A DNA stretch of 64,000 nucleotides from Candidatus Manganitrophus noduliformans (GTDB taxonomy: Bacteria > Nitrospirota > Nitrospiria > SBBL01 > Manganitrophaceae): contig NZ_VTOW01000004.1 in the NCBI RefSeq assembly GCF_012184425.1, positions 248,001 to 312,000 on the forward strand, in the 5' to 3' direction. Both the position numbers and the translations under genes were made by a program. The notes under the pieces were generated by a model, which searched no databases, was not told where the DNA came from, and was given only the letters and a program-made list of their open reading frames with translations. Shown piece by piece: positions 36,597-45,974 of this stretch (position 1 is its first letter; every line of letters starts with the position of its first letter).

Positions 36597-38051
36597 TTAC
36601 TTCACCCGAAAGCCGGTGATCTTGACGACATCGTCCGTTCCATAGCCGTCGACCTGAGGCATGTTTGTGTCGTCGCTATGTTGAATCGAGAGATAGGCCG
36701 TCTTTCCGTCCGCGCTGAAGATAAAGCCGCTCGGCTCCGCCGAAGTATCTTTAACGGAGAGCATCTTCACGCAGCCGTCGGTTTTGATGTCCCGGTCGGC
36801 GCCGTCGGGTAAGCAGGCGAAGATATCGCCGTTGTCGTGATCCTCGATCACATAGAGGTTGCCGGTGACCGGCTGGAAATCGAGGTTGTCGAACGAGTTG
36901 AAATCGGGATCTCCCTCGACAAAACGATTGGCGATGACAATGGACGAAGGTAAATTCGGATCGGCATCGACTGCACAGACGACCTCGCCGTAGTTTGAGA
37001 AAGCTTCATTGTTGGTGTTGGCCCAACAGAAGCGAACCGCTTGGGGGTTGGCGGGATCGGTGAAGATCGGGTCCTGATGGAGATCCTCCGGCCGATAGTA
37101 GCCGGTGGCGCCGTTCGCATCGGCATCGGTTCTTGCCGTCGCCGCATTCACCGAGATCCAACGGCCCCGGCCGACCTCCGCTCCTTGGCCGAACTGATTG
37201 TTTGAAGCCAGAATTTGCATGGCCCGCACACTCCCTGAGACGAGCGGCGAGTCGCCCAGGTTGCCGATCGGACCCGATGAGGTGTGGAGGGTGGTCGGGA
37301 TAAATTTGAAAATGGCGCCGCCGTCGCTGTCGGCGACGCCGGTGCCGGGCCGAAGCTCATCCCCTCCGATGACGACCCCGCTTGGGAGGACGATTAAACC
37401 TTCCCAGGCCATGGTCGGCAGCGCGGTCCGCTTGGCGATGTTGCCCGGATCACTCACCGAACCGGTGGCCCGATCGAGGACCGTCTGCTCCGTGGTGGTC
37501 AGCGGGTTGAGGATTTCGTACGCGCCTCCGTCGGTCGTCTCTTCCGTGGCGAGGATCGTTCCCCAGGGGGTGGTGCGGATCCCGTCGCAGCGGCTCATCC
37601 CGCGCAAGATGGTTTCGACTGTGCCGGTGCCGAGATGAATCCGCTGGACGGCCGGATTAAACTTTCCGTTGCTCAAAAGCGCTCTCCCCCCCTCGACGCA
37701 GGTGATCAAGTGGGTCGGATTGCTCTCCGGGTAAAAGGCCATCATATCGGTCAGGTTGGCGGCGTTTCGGGTCAAATATTCGACTTCCAAACCTTTCGCA
37801 AGCAATACCTGATCGGAGGCCGACTGGATCGACGTCCGGTAGGGACCGGTCGTTTCCGGGGCCGACTCTTCCAGCGGTTTCTTGAAACCGAACAGCTCTT
37901 TCGATTGGTCCTCCAGCATCCGTTCGACCCGGAGACCGAAATCTCTCTGCCGATGATCGTCGTCCGCATTTGCGATGCCGAGGCTGAGCGCGCAGAATGT
38001 CAGCGCCGGCAACACCAGCGCGGCCATCCATCTTTTATTCAAGATGAGCAT
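36597..38051 (-). CDS. PhoX/DUF839-family secreted phosphatase-like protein
   Basis: 484-aa protein with a Sec signal peptide (MLILNKRWMAALVLPALTF..., cleaved near IANA, residue ~28) and a beta-propeller of the DUF839/PhoX family. Typical segments: MSRCDGIRTTPWGTILATEE, PTMAWEGLIVLPSG, a late VIEDHDNGDIFACLPDG and PSGFIFSADGKTAYLSIQHS. PhoX enzymes are Ca/Fe-dependent alkaline phosphatases. It lacks a Tat motif, unlike its neighbour, so cofactor loading may differ. ATG 38051 chosen at the signal peptide; the longer open frame is unsupported. Confidence 0.85.
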   Translation of the reverse strand: MLILNKRWMAALVLPALTFCALSLGIANADDDHRQRDFGLRVERMLEDQSKELFGFKKPLEESAPETTGPYRTSIQSASDQVLLAKGLEVEYLTRNAANLTDMMAFYPESNPTHLITCVEGGRALLSNGKFNPAVQRIHLGTGTVETILRGMSRCDGIRTTPWGTILATEETTDGGAYEILNPLTTTEQTVLDRATGSVSDPGNIAKRTALPTMAWEGLIVLPSGVVIGGDELRPGTGVADSDGGAIFKFIPTTLHTSSGPIGNLGDSPLVSGSVRAMQILASNNQFGQGAEVGRGRWISVNAATARTDADANGATGYYRPEDLHQDPIFTDPANPQAVRFCWANTNNEAFSNYGEVVCAVDADPNLPSSIVIANRFVEGDPDFNSFDNLDFQPVTGNLYVIEDHDNGDIFACLPDGADRDIKTDGCVKMLSVKDTSAEPSGFIFSADGKTAYLSIQHSDDTNMPQVDGYGTDDVVKITGFRVK

Positions 38052-38372
38052 ATGATTTCCCCCTTTTTTTGTGTCATGGTGAGTGGTTGGTTTTGTAATT
38101 CCAAAATTGCTATAAACTCTTTCCAAAAGTGGTACGATCGGTTTTCAGTTTTCTCGGGTTGTTTCGGTCTCACTCTAGCCCGGCTTTGTTACGGCCCGAT
38201 CAAGGAGGTGTAAATGAGATGTAAATCTTGGAAGAAAGGGGGGCTCGACAGAGAATCAAGCGTGAGAAGGGACTAAACGGCCGTTCGTCTGCACAGTCGC
38301 GGAAGAGAGACCGGATCACATTCTGATCCGGCTTCGTCCGCATTTTCTTCGTCTTTCAACTACAGGATTGAA

Positions 38373-38558
38373 TTGACATCCCTTTTTTCTATGCTATTCA
38401 TCCTGTGTTATGGAGGCCAAAGCACGGAACATATCCTTTCGCGCAATGAACCGGTCGTGATCCCGAATATTTCCGAATTCCCCTCTTTCCGCAACCGCGT
38501 CCATTTTTTCCGGACCGATTCCGCTTCCTCCGCAAGCGAAAGCGAAAAAACGCGCTGA
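38373..38558 (+). pseudogene. Mosaic minigene made of three neighbouring sequences
   Basis: Bases 38370-38426 copy the promoter, leader and first codon region of the REC-GGDEF gene (41575-41628), but the ATG reads ACG. Bases 38427-38489 copy 35683-35745 (GAF segment of the Rossmann-GAF-GGDEF gene) and 38490-38558 copy 36421-36489, its last 22 codons and stop. The joined reading frame is intact across the junction (FPSF then RNRVHFF). It looks like a deletion-fusion remnant with a promoter, not a working gene. Otherwise 38052-38738 has no gene. Confidence 0.8.
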
Positions 38559-38738
38559 AGCGGATCTTCTCCGAAAAACCGGAAAAGGGTGAAGCGGGCC
38601 ATTTTCTCCGCTCCATTCCTTCTCCTTGCCGACGGATACGCCCTTCGGTCTGAAGGTGAAAAGGGAGGAAGCTGCTTGTCGGCTCCCTCCCTTTCACTTT
38701 TATGTCATCCTTTCTCTTGGCGGTTGCCTCTCTCCGGA

Positions 38739-40682
38739 TCAGGAGCCGATAATGCCGCCGTCCTTGCGGGTGATCACGATCGTCGCGTCGCGCGGCACGG
38801 TCTCGCCGTCCGGGACGGGATTGTTCACCGGAAAGTTGGTGACGTTCGGGTTCCCATTGCCGGGATGTTGAATGTTGACGAACATCGTGCGCCGGTCCGG
38901 CGTCATGGCGATGCCGGTGACCTCGTCGCCGGCGACCCCTTCGAACAGACGGCGGATTTCGCCGGTGCGCGTGTCGGCCACTACCATCTGGTTGTTCAGC
39001 CCGTTCGGCTGACCGCCGTCGGTCTGGATGAACAACCGGCCGTCGGGATCGGCCATCACACCGTCCGGATCGGTGAAGACATGCTCGGTGCCGCGGGTGT
39101 CCTTGGCCAATAGGAAGATGTCCCACTCGAACGTCAGGCCGACGTGTTTGTCGCCGTCGGTGATCTTGATGATGTGGCCGTCGGGGTTCGGCGCCACCGG
39201 ATTGGGGGCGTTGGGGGTGGCGCGGGAGGAGTTGTTGGTGAGGGTGCAGAAGATGTCGCCGTTGGGCCCCACCGTGATCCATTCGGGCCGGTCCATCGGC
39301 GTGGCGCCGAGGACGTCGCCGGCCATTCGGACGAAGGTCAGCACCTCGCCCTGATCGGCAAACTGCGCCGCCAGCGCCGGATTGTCGATGGTCAGCTCCA
39401 GCCACTCGCCGGTGCCGTCTTCGTTGAAGCGGGCGACGTAGAGCTTGCCGTGATCGAGCGGGCTCTTGCCGAGCGCGCGCATCGATTTCCAGTTGCCGTC
39501 GGAGACAAACTTGTAGATGTAGTCGAACGCCTCGTCGTCCCCCATGTAGACGACCGCCCGGCCGCCACGGCCTTCGACCGTCGTCGCGCCTTCATGTTTC
39601 ATCCGTCCGAGCGCGGTGCGTTTGACCGGCTTTTGGGTGGCGTCCATCGGATCGATTTCAACGACCCAGCCGAAGCGGTTTTCTTCGTTCGTGTAATCGG
39701 GGTCCGACAGATCGAAGCGCCGGTCGAACAGATGCCAGCCGTAGTCGAATCCGTTGGCGCTGAAGCCGTAGCGTTGCTGCGCCGGCGTCGGCACCCAAGC
39801 GTTGGCGGCGCCGAAGTAGCCGTTGAAGTTCTCCTCGCAGGTGAGATAGGTTCCCCAAAAGGTGACGCCGTTGGCGCAGTTGTTCGCCGTCCCCAACGGA
39901 ATATTCCCATTGGGGGTCTGCAACAGCGGATGGCCGGCCGCCGGACCGCTGAAGGCCATCGGCGTGTTAATGTGAATCCGGCGCGCGTTCTTGCTTTTCA
40001 CTGTTTGCCAGGCGCCGTTTTTTTTCTTGATCTTGACGATTGCGACGCCGTGGGCGTGTTGGGACACCCGAACGTCTTCCAGGCTCTCCGGCATCGGCTT
40101 GCCGAAGACGTGGATATTGATGCCGAACTCGAGGTTGATGGCGAGCATGCCGAGCCGGTTGCCTCTCCCCGGTCTTCCTTGGGAAAGCGGGAAAAAGCGG
40201 TCGCGATCTTCGTCTTCCTCGACGTCGCAATCTTTGTCGTCCCGATCGATCGGAAAATAGGTCATGCCGTCATGACCGATTCCGATCTGTTGTTCCTGGT
40301 CGGCCGAGGTCGGGGGCCACTTGAATTCGGGTCCGCCCGGCACGATCGGGTCGCCCCAGGGGATCAGCACCTGGAATTGGTATTCCGGCGAAATACGCGG
40401 CCAGATGCCGCCCCCCCCCGCGACCGGAACGGGGGTGAAGCCGAGGAGGGGGCCGCCCCCGCCGCCGCCCGGCTTTCCACCCAGGCCAAAGGACTGGGCA
40501 GCGCCGACGCCGCCGAAGAAGGCGGTTGCGGCCAGCGCCAAGCCGCCGGTCAATACGCTTCGGCGCGAGATTCGCGCCTTCAAGATCTCTTCAAAAGGAC
40601 GATGACCCGAGCGATTGCTGACCCCTTCGTCGCAATTTTTTGTTGTTGGAACGGAAGGTTTTCCCCCCTTATGTCCGCTCAT
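38739..40682 (-). CDS. phoX: PhoX-family alkaline phosphatase, Tat-exported
   Basis: 647-aa protein with a twin-arginine signal (RISRRSVLTGG, R40-R41, then a hydrophobic core to ~60), a Gly-rich linker, and the full PhoX beta-propeller: SQHAHGVAIVKI, NNCANGVTFWGTYLTCEENF, RFGWVVEIDP, GRMKHEGATTVEG, YMGDDEAFDYIYKFVS and RPEWITVGPNGDIFCTLTNN. These contain the Glu/Asp ligands of the Ca-Fe cofactor. The enzyme releases phosphate from organic esters in the periplasm. TAAGGAGG precedes the ATG. A second, shorter relative is 690 bases downstream. Confidence 0.9.
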   Translation of the reverse strand: MSGHKGGKPSVPTTKNCDEGVSNRSGHRPFEEILKARISRRSVLTGGLALAATAFFGGVGAAQSFGLGGKPGGGGGGPLLGFTPVPVAGGGGIWPRISPEYQFQVLIPWGDPIVPGGPEFKWPPTSADQEQQIGIGHDGMTYFPIDRDDKDCDVEEDEDRDRFFPLSQGRPGRGNRLGMLAINLEFGINIHVFGKPMPESLEDVRVSQHAHGVAIVKIKKKNGAWQTVKSKNARRIHINTPMAFSGPAAGHPLLQTPNGNIPLGTANNCANGVTFWGTYLTCEENFNGYFGAANAWVPTPAQQRYGFSANGFDYGWHLFDRRFDLSDPDYTNEENRFGWVVEIDPMDATQKPVKRTALGRMKHEGATTVEGRGGRAVVYMGDDEAFDYIYKFVSDGNWKSMRALGKSPLDHGKLYVARFNEDGTGEWLELTIDNPALAAQFADQGEVLTFVRMAGDVLGATPMDRPEWITVGPNGDIFCTLTNNSSRATPNAPNPVAPNPDGHIIKITDGDKHVGLTFEWDIFLLAKDTRGTEHVFTDPDGVMADPDGRLFIQTDGGQPNGLNNQMVVADTRTGEIRRLFEGVAGDEVTGIAMTPDRRTMFVNIQHPGNGNPNVTNFPVNNPVPDGETVPRDATIVITRKDGGIIGS

Positions 40683-41577
40683 TAGACGTTCCTCCTTATT
40701 TCATTTGCGTTGATGTTTGTGATGGATCGGGCTTTTTCTGGATGTAGCGAGCGCGCCATCCTAATGGCTTTTTGTTTTCAGATCGCTCAAGGTTTTGTTA
40801 AGTATTCGTAAATTTAGCGGAGAGAGATCGCGTCATTATTGAGGATGGGGATGTATACGGCCGGAGACGACTGTTTTTGGGCCGTCTATCGGAGGATGGC
40901 GAGAGAATAACCGGCGGGCGCACCTGGCGTGATTTCAGGTCTGCACTGCCTTCCGGACAAATTTGGGAGTAAAAAAGGCTGTTGTTAAATTCCAAGTTTT
41001 TTTGAAGCCGGGAAGCCGCTATGCGGATTTTCTTGAGGGCGGGGTGGAGACAGGGATAGACTTTTCGGAGATAAAAAGATAAAAACGAAGCAAGAACAGA
41101 AATATGAAAAAAACAAATACGAGCGGATCTCCCTCGGAGGGCTGGTTCAGTTCGGAAGGGTCCATGCTTGCAGGCAATAGACTCAACATGAAATTCTCCT
41201 TAATTGACGATCATGAACAGAGTATTCACATTGGCCGGCTGAGGTGGCGGGGTTTCGCTGTGCTGAAGATCAAAATGAAGATAGAGAATCGATGCCTTTA
41301 AAAATGCAAATGCCATTCCGAGATATTGCTCGGCTGCTGTTTTCGGAATACTCCAAGGGGTGGTATGTTTTGAAGGTTTTCAGGATCGGTACATCGAGAA
41401 GGGATGCAATCCCGTGCAAAACGCGAAAAACATTTCACGAAAATGAAGCGGCGCGTCGTCCGCCATTCGAAAGAGCCATGAAAAATGAGATTTGGATCAC
41501 ATTCCGGGATGTTTTCAGGAGGGATGAACGATTGTTCCGTCGCCTGTTTATCCCGCTGACCTCGGCGAATGATTTAA

Positions 41578-41605
41578 TTGACATCCCTTTTTTCTATGCT
41601 ATTCT
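41578..41605 (+). promoter_or_regulatory. Promoter of the REC-GGDEF gene
   Basis: TTGACA (41578-41583), 16-base spacer, TATTCT (41600-41605), then AAGGAGG at 41612-41618 and ATG at 41626. The same promoter sequence recurs at 38373-38400 upstream of the mosaic minigene. The remaining 40683-41577 has no gene I can support. Confidence 0.65.
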
Positions 41606-41625
41606 CGCCCTAAGGAGGACAAAGC

Positions 41626-42609
41626 ATGGAAGAGAAGGTTCCGCGCGTTCTCGTCATTGAAGACAGCCCTTTTGAGCTCGACCAAATCAAGGCCGCATTG
41701 GAAGCGGTCGGCTATCAGGTTCTCTTTGCCAATACCGGCATTCAGGGGCTGAAGCTGGCCCGAGAGGTCCTCCCGGATCTCATTCTCCTCGATATGGTTC
41801 TTCCCGACATGAACGGGCGCGAAACCTGCCGCCACCTCCGGGGGCAAGAGGAACTCCGGGGCATTCCGATTATCATCGTCACGGTCAAGGGAAAAACGGA
41901 GGACAAGGTGTTGGGTCTGGGAGAGGGAGCGACCGATTATGTGACGAAGCCGTTCGATCCGATGGAGTTGCAGGCGCGGGTCGCCGCCGCCCTTCGAATG
42001 AAACGCCTTCAGGATGAGCTGATCGAGAAAAACAAAGAGCTGGCCGGAAAGAACCAGGAATATCAAGTCCTGCTCAAGCAGGTCCAGACCCTGGCGATTA
42101 CCGATCCGGTCACCGGCCTCTTCAACCGGCGTTACGTTCAGGAGGTGCTCAACCAGGAGTTCTCCCGCGCGCAGCGGTACTGTACCCCCTTCTCTTGTTT
42201 GTTGATTGATGTTGATGAGTTCAAACAGGTCAACGACAAATTCGGCCATGAAGCGGGAGACAAGGTGCTGGAAGAGTTGGGGAAGATCATTCAAATGGAG
42301 ATCAGAAAGGTTGATCTGGCGGCCCGGTATGGGGGGGATGAGCTCGCCGTTCTATTGCCTGAATCGCTCCGGGACGATGCCGCCCAGGTCGCCCAGCGGA
42401 TCTTGGAACGGGTCGGCGGCACGACGTTTCCGATTCTCGGAAAGAAACACCGGGTCACCGTCAGCATCGGGGTGGCCGGCTTTCCCGATCCGGAGCTGCG
42501 CGATGCGCGCCAGGCGATCCTGGCCGCCGACTTTGCCCTCTACCGGGCGAAGCGCGCGGGAGGAAATCGAGTGGAGACGATGACCGTCGCCGAGATGGAG
42601 TCGGCGTAG
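41626..42609 (+). CDS. PleD-like response regulator diguanylate cyclase (REC-GGDEF)
   Basis: 327-aa protein. REC domain (about 6-125) with D56 in LLDMVLPDMNG and KPFD; a short coiled coil (KNKELAGKNQEYQVLLKQVQ); GGDEF domain (about 165-320) with GGDEL at 236-240, where the catalytic G-G-D/E residues are kept and only the last position differs. A phosphorylation-controlled c-di-GMP synthase is the likely role. It converges with the ethylene-receptor-like hybrid kinase, ending 19 bases from it, so that kinase may be its partner. Confidence 0.92.
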   Translation: MEEKVPRVLVIEDSPFELDQIKAALEAVGYQVLFANTGIQGLKLAREVLPDLILLDMVLPDMNGRETCRHLRGQEELRGIPIIIVTVKGKTEDKVLGLGEGATDYVTKPFDPMELQARVAAALRMKRLQDELIEKNKELAGKNQEYQVLLKQVQTLAITDPVTGLFNRRYVQEVLNQEFSRAQRYCTPFSCLLIDVDEFKQVNDKFGHEAGDKVLEELGKIIQMEIRKVDLAARYGGDELAVLLPESLRDDAAQVAQRILERVGGTTFPILGKKHRVTVSIGVAGFPDPELRDARQAILAADFALYRAKRAGGNRVETMTVAEMESA

Positions 42610-42628
42610 ACGCCTTCCCGGAGCGGGA

Positions 42629-45205
42629 TTACCCTTTTCCTTCGAGGCGGTACGGCAGGAAGAGGGTGAAGGTCGATCCCTCTCCTGCCCTGCTCTCGAC
42701 CCGAATCTCCCCTTGAAGCAGTCCGGCCAATTCCTTGACGATCGCCAGTCCCAATCCCACCCCCCCGAACTCGCGTGTGCTGGCGCCGTCGACCTGATGG
42801 AAGGTGTCAAAGATCTTCGGCAATTCTTCTTCTGGAATACCAATCCCTGTATCCTGAATCCAAATCGCGATGCCCCCTCTTTCCGGATGGTCTTCCGTTC
42901 CGATGGTGATTTTTCCTTGTTGAGTGAACTTCACGGCGTTGGCAAGAAGATTCGTCAAGATCTGCCCGACCCGTATCCCGTCCGATTCGATATTCGGGGT
43001 TGGATCGGCGAGGCGCCATTGGAGAACGAGTCGTTTCTCCTCCAGAAGCGGTTGAATGCCGGAGGCGGTCTCTCGGAGCAATAGAATGATGTCGAGAGAC
43101 GACGGTTCGATCGCCAACTTTCCCGCCTCGATCCGGGTCAGATCCAACAGGTCGTCCACCAATAAGAGGAGACCCTCCGCATTTCGGGTCACCCCTTCCA
43201 TTGCAGGCCGGAGGGCCGGATCGAAAGGTCCATATGTTCCGTCGAGAGTCAAAGAGGTATAACCGATAATGGCATGAAGCGGGGTCCGGAGCTCGTGAGA
43301 GACGTTGGAGAGAAATTGCGTCTTCAGGCGGCTCGCCTCTTCAGCCTGAGCGGTTTTCTGTTGCAGCGCCCGCTTGTGAAGGACGATTTCGTTGGCCAAC
43401 ATCACCAGATCTTGGTGTTGGGCGGCAACTTCTTGTTGGAGGAGCTCTCGCGTTTGTTTTATCGCGATGAGATTCCCGACGCGGGTCCGAAGCGCTTCGA
43501 CGGGAAAAGGCTTAATTAAATATTCCTGCGCCCCTTGCCGCAACATCCGGACGCTCAATTCATCGTCGGCTTTGGCGGTCAGAACAATGATCGGGACCAT
43601 ATCCATCTCCGAGTGAGCGCGTATTTCACGGATCATTCGGTCACCGCTCATCTCCGGCATCATGATGTCACTGAGAATGAGGTCGGGCTTGTGGGCCAGC
43701 GCTTTTTCCAGCCCTTCCTGTCCGTTCAAGGCATTTACGACCCGATAATGCGGGGTCAATGACTCCGTGATAAAGCGATTCACCGCCGGATTGTCTTCAA
43801 CGACGAGAACCAGGGGGAGGGTTGTCTCGACCCCTTCGTTCGCCGTAGCGGATGGGGGTTGAGCCGATTGCATGTCCTGTGCGGGGCGTTTTCGTTGGGT
43901 TTCCAGATCGATGAATGGTTGTGACAGCGGGAAGGGAATCTCAGCGGCCGGTCCACTCGTTGATCTCTTTTCCTCTCCAGGCGAGGCGACAAGGGGAAGG
44001 GTGATATCGAATTGCGCGCCTCCAATGGGGGCATCGCCGACCGTAATCCTGCCGCCGTGCAGCGCGACAAACTCGTTGGCAATGGAGAGTCCTAAACCGG
44101 TGCCGCCGAACCGGCGTGTGGCGCTTTCATCTCCCTGCCGGAACGGCTCAAAGATCACCTGACGCAGTTCGGGACGCACACCGGGGCCGCTGTCCTGGAC
44201 GGAGAGGCGGGCGTCTCCTTCTTCGATGCGAAGAAGGCAGCGTACCTTTCCTCCGGTCGGGGTGAATTTAAAAGCATTGGAAAGAAGGTTTAAGAGGACG
44301 CGCTGAATCTTTTCCGGGTCGATCCGGGCGGGAGCCGATTCGGCGGTTTCAACGGTATAGGCGATCTGTCGCTCCGTCGCGAATAATTCGAAGTGAGCCG
44401 CGGTGAAGCGGACCAGTTGCGCCAGGTCGGTTTCGATCGCGTTGGCCGTCATTTTCCCGGCCTCGATCTTCGAGAGATCGAGGAGGTCGTTGACATGTTT
44501 GAGCAGCAGCCGGGCGTTGCAGTCGATCGTTTCCAGATTCTGCCGCTCGTTTGTTGTCAATCGATCGGATTCGAGAAGCCGTTGGGCCGGTCCGAGGACG
44601 AGCGTGAGGGGGGTTCGCAATTTGTGGCTGATGTTGGCGAAGAATTGCGTTTTCAATCGGTCCTGCTCTTTGAGCTGGGTATAAAGCTCGGCCAGCTCCG
44701 CGTGGGTGCTCTCCAATTTGATCCGGCGTTCTTCGGAGATCTTTGCCGATTGAACAAGCGCGAGGGTTTTGGGAATCAGGAGGGGAAGGATGACGGCGGT
44801 TGCAACCGAAGCGATCGCCGTCATCAATTTAATATTTCCGGCAAACCAATAGACCGGCGTCCAGAGAGTGGTCCAGACCTCCATGAAATGGGTGGCGCCG
44901 CAGGTGATGATAAAAAGTCCGAATGCCAGAAGGACCCAGTGAAAGGGGATGTCTCGTCGCGCCCGATAGACAAGATAGGTCAAGGTGGCTGAAATGGCGA
45001 CATAAGCCAATCCGATGAGTGAATCAGAAAAGACATGAAGCAGAACGAGACCCGGTTTTTCAAGGTAGCAGTAAAGGTGGGGTAAAAAGCCCTCTGAAGC
45101 GAATAAGTTCTTGAACCATCCCGGCCAGAGGAACAGCAACGGGAGCGTTACAATGAATGCCGGGAGCCCATACCATAACAAGGGGAATCTCATTGCTTTG
45201 ATCAT
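42629..45205 (-). CDS. Hybrid histidine kinase with ethylene-receptor-like sensor
   Basis: 858-aa protein. Hydrophobic helices at about 10-30, 52-80, 90-112 and 118-140 form an N-terminal membrane sensor. It contains D61-x6-Y68 (DSLIGLAY) and C102-x3-H106 (TCGATHFMEVW), matching Asp25, Tyr32, Cys65 and His69 of plant ETR1, the residues of the Cu(I) ethylene site. Then HisKA (SHKLRTPLTL), HATPase_c, a receiver (about 480-600, SDIMMPEMSG), a second HisKA (SHELRTPLHAI) and HATPase_c. GAGGAGGTGG precedes ATG 45205. Ethylene or another small olefin could be the ligand (inference). Confidence 0.92.
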   Translation of the reverse strand: MIKAMRFPLLWYGLPAFIVTLPLLFLWPGWFKNLFASEGFLPHLYCYLEKPGLVLLHVFSDSLIGLAYVAISATLTYLVYRARRDIPFHWVLLAFGLFIITCGATHFMEVWTTLWTPVYWFAGNIKLMTAIASVATAVILPLLIPKTLALVQSAKISEERRIKLESTHAELAELYTQLKEQDRLKTQFFANISHKLRTPLTLVLGPAQRLLESDRLTTNERQNLETIDCNARLLLKHVNDLLDLSKIEAGKMTANAIETDLAQLVRFTAAHFELFATERQIAYTVETAESAPARIDPEKIQRVLLNLLSNAFKFTPTGGKVRCLLRIEEGDARLSVQDSGPGVRPELRQVIFEPFRQGDESATRRFGGTGLGLSIANEFVALHGGRITVGDAPIGGAQFDITLPLVASPGEEKRSTSGPAAEIPFPLSQPFIDLETQRKRPAQDMQSAQPPSATANEGVETTLPLVLVVEDNPAVNRFITESLTPHYRVVNALNGQEGLEKALAHKPDLILSDIMMPEMSGDRMIREIRAHSEMDMVPIIVLTAKADDELSVRMLRQGAQEYLIKPFPVEALRTRVGNLIAIKQTRELLQQEVAAQHQDLVMLANEIVLHKRALQQKTAQAEEASRLKTQFLSNVSHELRTPLHAIIGYTSLTLDGTYGPFDPALRPAMEGVTRNAEGLLLLVDDLLDLTRIEAGKLAIEPSSLDIILLLRETASGIQPLLEEKRLVLQWRLADPTPNIESDGIRVGQILTNLLANAVKFTQQGKITIGTEDHPERGGIAIWIQDTGIGIPEEELPKIFDTFHQVDGASTREFGGVGLGLAIVKELAGLLQGEIRVESRAGEGSTFTLFLPYRLEGKG

Positions 45206-45440
45206 TCCACCTCCTCTAGATGGTCTGAGATGAGTTCTTCGCCGGAAAATTCTCTTGTGGAATAATCTTCTCCTATATTGACCCATTGTCAATCCAACTT
45301 TTTGCGTATTTTTCTAAGAACAAGTTCAATGCCGCTTTTTAAGAGACAGGGACTTTGATTGTGGAATGGAGGGGTCGGAGACACGTTTTATCCCCCCTTA
45401 AACTCAAGGGACACGCTTAGGTTGGGTGGATAGTTCTCGA

Positions 45441-45469
45441 TTGACAGGTCAACTCTTTTTGTCTATGAT
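45441..45469 (+). promoter_or_regulatory. Strong sigma70 promoter for a leaderless transcript
   Basis: TTGACA (45441-45446), 17-base spacer, TATGAT (45464-45469). Transcription would begin about 45476, three bases before ATG 45479, leaving no room for a ribosome binding site. Confidence 0.7.
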
Positions 45470-45478
45470 ACGACCACT

Positions 45479-45751
45479 ATGGCGGAAGAAATTGAGAAAC
45501 GGCTCGATTGTCTCGAATCGGAAGTCCTTCGGTTGCAGCACCAGCTTCAAACCCTTCAATCGGAAGTAAAACTCTTTTTAAAGCGCTACCTTGCTGCCTG
45601 TCCTTCCTGTAAAAAGGAATTCGACCTGCTCGTCAACCATTACAGTATCGGCCTCTTCGATAACCTCGTCTATGTCAAATGCCCCCACTGCAATAAATCG
45701 ATGCCGGTGGTCGATAAAGAAGGGGGCGGCGTCGGGGTGGTTTCAGAATAA
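45479..45751 (+). CDS. Small coiled-coil zinc-ribbon protein
   Basis: 90-aa protein: an N-terminal coiled coil (about 2-38, RLDCLESEVLRLQHQLQTLQ) followed by a zinc ribbon with CPSC (about 42-45) and CPHC (about 69-72). The second half, LFDNLVYVKCPHCNKSMPVV, is typical of small metal-binding adaptor proteins. There is no upstream ribosome site and the promoter implies a leaderless mRNA. It lies 223 bases before the USP/PCP_red gene and may be functionally linked. Confidence 0.75.
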   Translation: MAEEIEKRLDCLESEVLRLQHQLQTLQSEVKLFLKRYLAACPSCKKEFDLLVNHYSIGLFDNLVYVKCPHCNKSMPVVDKEGGGVGVVSE

Positions 45752-45974
45752 AAGCCATTCCGTCGCTCGGGTGATTTCCTCCGAATTTTCGCCAGTGTAA
45801 GTGGGATCCGTTGTTCTTTCCGCGCTTACTGTCAATAGAAAAAAAGTTGTTTTTAAAAAAAGAGGGTGCTATAATGCAGCCACTTTTGATAGGATGCCTG
45901 AATATTCGGCATGATCCGCTTCGATCTTCATCAAAGATAACCGGGGCTTGCAATCAAGGGGGGAGGCTTCTCAT

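Noticed and set aside
41104-41301. 65-aa plus-strand frame in the 40683-41577 gap
   Set aside because: No ribosome site, no family pattern and low-complexity composition.
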